From Cyprinodon diabolis (lineage: Eukaryota; Chordata; Actinopteri; Cyprinodontiformes; Cyprinodontidae): 64,000 nucleotides of DNA. Each line of letters begins with the position of its first letter. Positions within the stretch are counted from its first letter, which is position 1. Shown here piece after piece: positions 55,705 to 64,000 of the stretch. The notes under the pieces were generated by a model, which saw only the letters and a list, made by a program, of their open reading frames with translations, was not told where the DNA came from and searched no databases. Location of the stretch: contig CM060065.1 of the NCBI GenBank assembly GCA_030533445.1, positions 6,927,474-6,991,473 of the forward strand. Direction: 5' to 3'. The position numbers and the translations under genes are program-made.

Positions 55705-56112
55705 CTCAGGGACCGATCCAGAGTGGTGGTGTTGTTGGCCCCCTGCCCATGGTGGTGGTGGTGGGCCATATTTTATCTCCTGACACTGTGTCTAAAACTC
55801 TTCCTAATCTGCATTCAGCACACAGGCCAACAGTAGCGAGGGGATTTTATTTATTTGCTCCAAACTGAAAACTGCTGCTTTAAAAAAACATTGTTGGGGA
55901 AAGTCCTGACTGAAACCTTCACAGCGTTGAGTGTTTTGCTTTGTCGCTCTGCTGCCCCCCCCTCCCACCACACACACACCCACTGTGTCTGCTGGATGAC
56001 TGTTCACCCACACCACTTAAACCACTGAAACACAACAGGACCAGATTTGAAGGACAGGACAGCAGAGAAAATGAAGTGGAGAAGAAAATATACAAGTTTT
56101 GTAGGCCATAGG

Positions 56113-56733
56113 CAGGGAGGGTATTTACCATTAGGCAATACTAGGCAGTTGCCTAGGGCCCCAAGTTCCTGGGGGCCTATAAAACTCGGTTTACATGTAT
56201 AGTTAATGCAACTATTCATTATTTGTGCACATTAATTATGTTTTTGATAAAAAGCCTTATAATATTAAGTGTGTCTCAGCCCCAGCAGCAAACCATTTAA
56301 AAGCAAACGATGCAAAGAGCAGTGTTGCCAACTTAGCACTTTTATCGCTATATTTAGTGGCTTTTCAGACCCTTTTAGCAATTTCTCCTCTCCTCTATCT
56401 TGTCTGCTGTCATGATTCATGCAGCTATTATTTCATTTAAATGAAAAATGGAGAACAGAGAAGCAGATCATGGCTTGTCTGCAGTGAAAAGAAGGACTGA
56501 GATATTTACTTTTGCCGTTGCATGAAAAATCAGCTGAGTACAAAACCTGGAGAGGAAAACAATAAGAAAAGGGACAAGAAGAGAGGGACAAAACGTCAAA
56601 CAAATAATGTATGTCTAGTCTATAAACATTTCTGTATCTGCATAATGGGTCTTTTTTATGTATTGTCTTCTTAATTCAGAGGGTCCTCTGCACGTCTTTG
56701 CCTAGGGCCCCAAATGTCCTAAATCCGCCCCTG
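56113..56733. mobile_element. hAT-like non-autonomous element (CAGGG ... CCCTG)
   Basis: Starts CAGGGAGGGTATTTACC and ends AAATCCGCCCCTG, the right end having the CAGGGGCGGATTTAGG form typical of hAT elements. Internal CCTAGGGCCCC words are present at both sides. Flanks GCCATAGG and CCCATTGG agree in 6 of 8. It is the paralogue of 13953-16384 and lacks the Tc1 insertion. Confidence 0.65.
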
Positions 56734-57515
56734 CCCATTGGGGACATGTAGGTGAATATTAGATGGAGAAAACGTCTTACAGTTTGCAGAAGGTAAAAAC
56801 AAAACGGATTCATAACTGGGTGTGAACTCTTTTCAGTTGAGCAGAAACTTCAGCAGAAACACAGAAGGTATCAAAACAATCAAAAGGTGAACTTGTCACC
56901 AGGGTTACAGGAAAGTGGCTTGAAAGCTTGGCTTTTATTGGACAATCTGTATTCCAGTTACAATGCAGCCCTTTGTAGAGTAAAGCAAAGTCCTGGTAAC
57001 ATCTCCACAAAGGGACTTCTCAGGCCTGGAGGAGGTGAGGCCATGATGTGGTGTCCACCCTGTGTGCGGAGCTCCAGGCTGAGCTCTTACTGACCTGATG
57101 GAGCTGACCTCTGGTATTCAGCTTTTGTACATAAAATCACATCAAACTACATGGTATCTGTGTACCTTTGGAACATGTGAAGGTGTTATTTCCTGACTGT
57201 TTCCTGTGTTTTTTTCCCTCAATGTGGAAAATCTAACGATGACCGCATGGATTTCCTTTATTTCTTCCACGTTAAGCAAAATGACATATGCTGGTGAAGA
57301 TTCTCAGTCTTTCAGGTCATCGCAACCCTAAACAGAAATCCTCGCAACAATTCCCTTTAACCACCCCCTTTCAGAGACATTGACAGGTATGGGGCATTGC
57401 AGGTGAGCAAAAGAAGCCAAACGACCCCCATTTCAAAGTGCTACTACCCTTCGTCTGCTTCAATTTGCGTAGTTTCTAAACAAAAACAAGGCTTTTGTTG
57501 GGCTACTGTATAAAC

Positions 57516-58383
57516 CAGTGGTAACCAATTAAAAATCAGTGGGGTCTGAATAAAGAAAATCATCAACCAGTAAAGGTCCGGAGACATTTTCAATTATAAT
57601 CTGTTACATTAAACAGAATTTATCAGTGAAATGAAATGAGGCGTTTATGCATCCATGTTATACATTGATTTTTTAAATAAAAAATGTTTTAAAAAAATTA
57701 ACATTTTTACATTTTAAAATTTAAAGTGTTTTTTTAAGTATAGAACAACAATCCTTCATTTTGGTATATAGACAATTTCCTGCTTCCTGATTTTATAAAC
57801 ACCTGAACTGACCATTTTCTGTCTTAATGTTGGCAGTGGGCTTCATGCTGCCCTGCAAGGCTTTAAACCTGGTTTGAATGGAGACTAAGCCATTCTAAAG
57901 CACATATCAAGGAGCTCATTTGGAGCCTGGATCCATATTTATTTTTGATTCTGTTCATGGTGGAGAATCCTGCTTCACAGCAGCAGGTTGATCCAAACAT
58001 CCTCTAAATGTGCAGGGTCATCTTGGAGCACCATTTAACTTTTCTTTCACCAGTTCACCACAGTTCTTCCAGCAGTCCACACTTTCTCTGCTCTCTTTTT
58101 CTCATCATCTTCTCCTTCTTTCCCATCACCCGGCTTGCCACAGGTTTGCCTGCTGTGTCTAAAAGTAGCAGCAGCAGCAACCCAGACTGACAGCAGCTCA
58201 TTGGATCATTTGGATCACATGCAGCCTGGTGGGCTTTACCGTATTAACAGGAGAAGTGGCGCAAGTGAAGTTAGAGACTGTTGTCGGACAACATGCGATC
58301 ATTTAAAAATGTTTTAAATCAGGTTGGGTCCGGATTAGCCAGCAGGTGGGTCTGGATCTGGATACTCTAATCCGGGACCTCTG
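57516..58383 (-). mobile_element. hAT transposon remnant with transposase C-terminus
   Basis: Ends CAGTGGTAACC and GGGACCTCTG, flanked by GTATAAAC (57508-57515) and GTATAAAG (58384-58391), a 7-of-8 match. On the minus strand, about 57985-57885 encodes EAGFSTMNRIKNKYGSRLQM, the conserved C-terminal dimerisation segment of hAT transposases. The rest of the transposase is deleted or decayed. Confidence 0.75.
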
Positions 58384-59714
58384 GTATAAAGCCTTGAACT
58401 GAACTCTATTTCTAACATTTTGAATTAAAAAAGCTTCCTGGATGGAAGTGAAACGTCTTCAAACTTAATAAAAGTCCAGTGGATTGCTTTTTAACTGTTT
58501 TTGGAATAAGCAAAGTGACACTTTTTTGCACAGTGGTGGTGTTAAACCACACCGATGTCACTAAAGTGCAAAACATCCTCTCTGTTCTGAAAGAAACAAG
58601 GAAGGACAAACGTCTCCTCCATACGGCTGCAGTTTCCTGTGTCTGATTAAACCCGGCCTCCCTTTGACCCACATGATCGGAAAGACGTTGGTCTGTGCTG
58701 AGCCTTGTGAGACTAATCTCATGAAATTCCTGTGTTTGAGCTCTAATAGTGTAGACACCTTCGACAGAGAGCCGCCACTGAGCAACAGATATTCCTCTCT
58801 GGGAAGTTTCTCTCTGATCTGCGGAGACCCAGAGTTTTTTTTTTTTTTTTGGATCTTGGAGAATAAAACTGGCAAAAGGTCGTCTTCTCGGCACGAAGAA
58901 CTCAGACTACTGCTGATCTGCTTCAGCATGTTTCACTAAAACCTGGCTGAGTGAACAAATATAGCTGCTTTGGACAGATCATGAATAAATCAGAGGAGTT
59001 GTGGACTATAAAATAAATGAACACTGATGCACACATCTAACACTGCTGTAGAAAACTTATAATCCCCAACTTGAGTCATTTTTTATGAACTTTAGCCACA
59101 AATATTAGTTTTATAAGTTTCTGGTTAGAAAACATCGTTGTTGATGAACAGCTATGCAAGAAATGTTGCTTTTATTTTGAAGAAAATGCAGCTTTATTTT
59201 TTAATTCCCCCCCCAAAAAAATTCAAGATTGTCCTTCAATGGAACGGTGTTAAAAAAAAGATAAATAAAAACAGAGATGTACCGATTGATCGGTTGGCCG
59301 ATCGGTCAGATGAGCCAATATTTAACCAATCATTTCCACCTGAAAATCAGCCACTGTTGCTGCTCTTAGCTTTTCATTTCTATTCTCTGTTCAGCTAAAA
59401 CAAGTTTTTATTTTTTTATGACTGTTGCTCTTTTTTTTTCAATAGAATAAGATAGAAATAATGGACGTTTTGGCTGATCTTACTTTAAAGAAACCCCCTC
59501 TGAGACCAACTAGGGATTATTAAAACTCAAAACTTCACTGATTGATAGAAGGGGGCTGACTGTAGACCCTTCCCACACATGGACAGAGATTTGTGAAGCA
59601 GAGCTGCTGAGATTTAGAGAATTTATTCCATGCATTCAGCACACACTATTCAACAGGAGCAAGGGGTATTTTAAATAATTTTCTCAAAGCTGAGCCTGTT
59701 ATTAACTGAGAAAG
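58384..59714. other. pkp3 intron 1, no gene seen
   Basis: 58425-58500 matches one arm of the 45385 palindrome (AAGCTTCCTGGATGGAAGTG, AAACGTCTTCAAA). 59272-59345 (AGAGATGTACCGATTGATCG) resembles a fish DNA-transposon repeat end. Confidence 0.45.
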
Positions 59715-60185
59715 TTGCCTTTGTATATCTATGCTGCTGCCATCATCCACGTTGTTTCTAGATGTTGCAGATCGGCCTGTTTTTCAGTGTAGTCCTGTTT
59801 CTCTGACTGTGACTAACTGGATGTGCTCTTTTCATCCTCTGACATGGGAGCTGGCTCGGAGCTCGTCTGCTCGTCTTGTTGTGTTTCCTTGTGTTTTCCC
59901 GCCTTTTACAGCTGCTTTTTGTGTCTCTGCTTCTGTCTCCTTGAACCCCAGTCGGCCTCAGCAGATGGCCGCTCACACTAAGTCTGGTTCTGCTGGAGGT
60001 TTCTTCCTGTTAAAAGGGAGTTTTTCCTCTCCACTGTCGCTACAAGCATGCTTAGTGTGAGGGATTTCCTTTGAGTCAATGAGTGGATGCAATCAACCTG
60101 TTTTCCTTAGATAGAAAACTTTGAATCAATCTGACTTTATTTGAGATGACATGTGTTGTTAATTAGCGCTATAGAAATAAGCTGC
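59715..60185 (+). mobile_element. L2-type LINE tail fragment
   Basis: From ATGCTGCTGCCATCATCCAC through TTGAACCCCAGTCGGCCTCA and GGTTTCTTCCTGTTAAAAGG to GCGCTATAGAAATAAGCTG. Both ends eroded. Confidence 0.85.
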
Positions 60186-61894
60186 CTTTGTCTGCTAAGA
60201 GAAAAACAACCAGACTCTCCTTGTTGGTCTGAGAGTTTTCAGCAGTTCAAATCTCTCAAACGAGCAGCCCAGATACAGACGGCATGTTAATTGCCCAGCC
60301 AGAGATAAGCGCGCACTGAACCATCATTACACAGCTTTAAATGACTCGTACAGCACAGTTTGGCGTTGGGGTTTAGGCCTTTCTGACCACTGCCTGCTTT
60401 ATCTCAGACCATCTTATTGGCTGAAACTAAAAACCTCCGAGCCTGTGGTCCTAGCTGTTAAAAAATAATGAGTCTAAAGGGCCTTGGAAGCCTGACCTGG
60501 AATGTTTTTGAAGCTTCAGCCTCTGATTTAAAATACTCAACTGATTGTGTTGAAATCAGCTTTTGTGAGGAGATGTGTGGGAAGACCAGGACCTTTAGCA
60601 CTGTTAATAACAATAAGCAGTTTTCTTCATCTGGGACAGCTGCGTTGGATCAAAAATGGCCACTCCCAGACTCAGTGATCGCAACGAAAAATATTGTTTT
60701 CATTTTTTACTGATTAACGTTAAATTCATTAAATTACCACCAACGTATTAGTTTTAGGTATAGATAATGATCCATTGATTATTCCTTGCAGGTCCAGAGG
60801 GGGAAATAGATTTTTTAAAAACCATATTTTTTAAATAGAAATGTTAGGGGGGAAAAAATCTTCAGATCTTCTTAATCAGAAAATGAACTGTTTTTTTTTT
60901 TTCAACTTTATTGCTTCAAATAGTTTCACTACAGATTTTCTACTATTAAATATTTATCTTAGATTGAGTTTTATGAACTGCATTGTTTTAAAATTCTCTT
61001 TACTTCTAGCCCAATCCAAATACTCGCTCTTGACCAATCAAATTGTTATTATATGTTGTACGTTAAAATTGAGAAACAATACATTTGGAAACAATAAAAC
61101 ATAGTTCTTTTTTTGTTATTAAGAATTTTTTCAAAGTCTCATTTCTGGATTGCATTTTTTATTTCAACTTAGAAAACTTGTTCTTTGCAACAATAATGGA
61201 ACAAAATTACTTCCATAAATTTGTGTTCAGAATGCAGCAACCTTAAGAAAAAAAAGTAAAGTTTCCCGAGGTTATTAACACCTCAGCAAGGTGCCGTCAG
61301 GAAGGCCTCCCATCTGACAGTAAACCACCAAGCTTGCAGTTTAGGCAGCTTCTCTACATTTCTTATCACAATATGCTGTTCACCACAATCCACTACTGTT
61401 TTCTCACCAGTAAATACCTAATTAGACACAAGTAATTCATGTCAAAGGAGTAAATTACAGAAGAAAACAATACAGTTACAGACAAAGATAGCCTTAAGGT
61501 GAAAACAGCCTTTCTTGCCCCGTCTCTGCAGTGCTTTGTTTGCTGAACATTCCTTTCCAATCTCTTCTTGGCAACATGCTGTCTATCCACTTCAGAGCTG
61601 CCTGTTGTCTCAGCAGTAGCCTGCATTCATCATACCTTAATCACTGCGGCTAAACTGGACTAAAGGATTTGGAGGAACAGAAGTTCAAGAACACTAATTG
61701 ATTTCAAGTTTTCCTCAGCTAGATTAATTGTGAGTAAAGAAACTGTAGTTTAGTCAGGTTTTACTGCCCTTTACGGGAGTGGAGGTGGGAGGGGGACTGA
61801 TTCACTGCGGTACTCCTTACTTTTACTCTACTACATTTAAAAAGTAAAATATGGTACTTTCTACTCCACTCACTTGACCCTTTTGGCTCGGGTG
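60186..61894. other. pkp3 intron 1, one inverted THAP-repeat piece, no gene seen
   Basis: 60650-60800 is an inverted copy of part of the repeat at 248/62407 (GTGATCGCAACGAAAA, TTAGTTTTAGGTATA, ATTCCTTGC). The remainder is AT-rich. Confidence 0.5.
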
Positions 61895-62300
61895 TGTCAT
61901 GGTTTTGGTGCTGCTTAAGTTTAATCTCTGAGTTTTCATTGGTCTTATTTCCATTTTGCGTTATTCTAGTTATTTTCGATTGTATTTAAGTTCTTAGGTA
62001 TTTCTTGGTTGCCCTCTTGTGTCAGTCTCCTTTTCCCTAGTGCCCTTCTAGACTCCTCTGCTCACACCTGCTCCCAATCTGCTGATTATACTGGTTTTTT
62101 GTTTCTCTCTCCCATTTATTCTCCTCCTGCTCAGTCAGTGTTGCTGGTTTGTCATCATTACTTTGTTTTTTTTCCGGATTTAAGTATTTTTGGACTTTGT
62201 GGATTTTGTTAGTTTGGATTCTGCTTCTGTTACCCTTTCTTTAAATAAATCTACAAGAAACCACTTTAGCTTCAGTCTCTGCATTTGGATCCTCTTCAAA
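61895..62300 (+). mobile_element. LTR-like repeat fragment, second copy
   Basis: TGTCATGGTTTTGGTGCTGC, TTCATTGGTCTTATTTCCAT, TTCTTAGGTATTTCTTGG and CACACCTGCTCCCAATCTGC align with 47313-47600. It ends around TCTGCATTTGGATCCTCTT, a form common at 3' ends of fish LTRs. No retroviral coding seen. Confidence 0.5.
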
Positions 62301-62406
62301 CCTCCACCCAACCTGAAAGGCTTATCTTTGTAATCCAATGTTGTTGTTTTTTCTTTCTTGAAATGCGATTGACCACAATATGTTTGTCACAAAGTTCATC
62401 CTTATA

Positions 62407-62890
62407 GGAAAAGTCCGGTCAGCAAGGAATAATCAATGGATCACTATTTATACCTAAAAGTAATACGTTCGCGGTGATAGAATTAATTGAGTGTTAATCA
62501 GTAAAAAAATTAAGACAATCATTTTCGTTGCGATCACTGAACTATAGTGAAACTGACAATGCCCATGTGCATGGCAGCTGGATGTTGGAATACATCGGGT
62601 AAAAGTGAAAAAAATTGTTATTTCACCTTTCTGATTCCTGATCCTCCACGGACGGGTTGGTCGTTGGATTGCCAACTTGAAGAGGGAGGATTTGCCATCG
62701 AACTTCTGACCAGAGAAAAAACATGTAATATGTAGCCAACATTTGGAAGAAGAATGTTTTCAAGATGACTTGGATAATAGCGCGTTGTGACAAACACCAG
62801 ATACAGCACTGGGACTTGATCAACAGCCGATACCGCACTGTGACGTCACAAACCAATAGGTGGCAGTAGAGTTCTTTAAAAAACATAAAT
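62407..62890 (+). pseudogene. Dispersed repeat with THAP-domain remnant, copy 2
   Basis: Matches 248-690. The coding remnant from about 62560 gives [20 protein letters not shown]; then, after frame changes, WSLDCQLE and, in a third frame, CSQH followed by LEEECFQDDLDN. C-x4-C at the start and C-S-x-H with a downstream C-F fit the C2CH THAP zinc module. At least two frameshifts and an in-frame stop make it non-functional. Ends near ACCAATAGGTGGCAG. Confidence 0.6.
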
Positions 62891-64000
62891 GCCTAAATTA
62901 AAATGAAAATTACTCTTAATTAGAAACACTTATTTATTGAACAGTATGAAATAATTTCATATTTAAAGTACTTTCAGTAGTTTGCATTCTGCCGTGTTGT
63001 TTGTCTTTCCTTCCTATAGAATCTCTCAGATTGTGTTTATTCTTCTATTCCAGTTCATTTCTATCGGTCTTCCATAGCTGTATGTTCTGTTATCTCGGTG
63101 GTTTGGTGTCGGTTCCTCCACTAATCTTGCATGAGGTGATGCTAATGTTCAGGCATGCAGCCCAGGGCTCCTCCCAGCAGCATTTCCTCCTTCCTTCCTT
63201 CCTTCCTTCCAGGCAGCAGGCTGTGTGTAGGTTTATGTTTTCTCATGGTCTTTGCCACAGTCCAAACTATCCTCTGTGTTGTTTCTTCATGCGGTTCCTA
63301 TGAGCTGCATGAAAAAGTGTCCTGCGGTCTGCGTCCAGGCTGACATGATGCCATCTCTTACTGTACATAGATCAGAACACGGAGTGGGTGATGATGATGA
63401 ACATGCAAGCAGTGAGGCGGCGTAGATAACTCTGATCAATCTCATCTGCTCCCTGTGACAGAAAATGGATTCCTTTGTGTTGAAGAAGATTTCCTCACTT
63501 CGTGCCTCTGGGGACATTCCTGTTCCCCTGCAGGTGCTGCTCACTGCTTCCTGTTTTAAGCTGAGCTTTCAGTAGCTATTCTTCCAGCTCCATAAGCAGA
63601 GGGCTAAGGGTTTCTCAAGTTTTCTTCTCTTTTGTTCAGGATTCTTTTAAAACGAGCCTTTGACAACTAACCAGCTACAGAGTAGGACGGTTTGCTCCTC
63701 ACTTTCCGTTTTTGTTTTGTTTTCCAGTTTCTTATTGTGTTTACACATTAAGGCCAACTTATGCTTCTGATGCATAGCCTATGCAACCGTCAAATCTGTC
63801 TTTGTGCGCGACCACGCTCCCCCCGCAGAGATTCTGCAACCGTCTTCACGCACCTCAAAAAAATCCTGACGGTCGCAAACCCACGCAGACCTCAAGCGGA
63901 AGTGCGCAGACAAAAAGCAGCTGTGACTGGTCCTTGGTATGCCTTTCCGGCCGTCTGTGTGGTCGTCCTTCTCGATTTGGTGCCGGGGCACGCCATTTTT
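62891..64000. other. pkp3 intron 1 to window end, no exon seen
   Basis: A (CCTT)n stretch at 63187-63210. 63770-63990 is CpG-rich with GCAACCGTC repeated and resembles a fish MITE end (TATGCTTCTGATGCATAGCC). No further pkp3 exon recognised. Confidence 0.45.

Noticed and set aside
59731..60060. Plus-strand 109-codon frame
   Set aside because: Lies in the untranslated L2 tail; the same peptide-like frame appears at every tail copy, so it is repeat sequence.

Overview
The window is eukaryotic. It looks like teleost fish DNA: it has vertebrate exon-intron structure, fish-type L2/CR1 retrotransposon tails, Tc1 transposons and many miniature DNA transposons. No bacterial or organellar features are present. 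The species cannot be fixed from the sequence.

Two host genes are supported, both on the + strand. (1) A CD81 tetraspanin gene occupies 56-30409. Exons 2 to 8 of the family's usual eight are present with consensus splice sites and consistent phases. Exon 1 lies upstream of the window. A 3' UTR with a poly(A) signal at 31800 follows. Its intron 2 is about 22.6 kb and holds a near-complete but dead L2-type LINE, a 2.3-kb minisatellite, two Tc1-type transposons with uninterrupted transposase frames, and several smaller repeats. (2) The first coding exon of plakophilin-3 (pkp3) is at 50737-50932. The rest of that gene lies beyond the right edge, so 50.9-64 kb is read as its first intron. Human CD81 and PKP3 both map to 11p15.5, so the linkage is consistent with conserved synteny.

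Layout: 0-31.8 kb is the cd81 body and 3' UTR. 31.8-50.5 kb is intergenic, with many TE fragments, a near-perfect 151-bp-arm palindrome (45385-45709) and an LTR-like repeat (47313-48520). 50.5-64 kb is the pkp3 promoter, exon 1 and intron 1, with a second truncated LINE (52.2-54.3 kb), a 1.1-kb perfect CTAT/GATA tract (54.4-55.55 kb) running into CTTT, and hAT-type elements.

Most of the interest is in repeat archaeology. Several insertions can be checked against 'empty' paralogous copies of the host repeat elsewhere in the window: Tc1 in an L2 tail, Tc1 in a hAT-like repeat, and hAT, piggyBac-like and TTA-type MITEs in one host repeat. A minisatellite made of close matches to the NF-Y (CCAAT) consensus is the most unusual non-TE structure. 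I found no convincing new multi-gene system.
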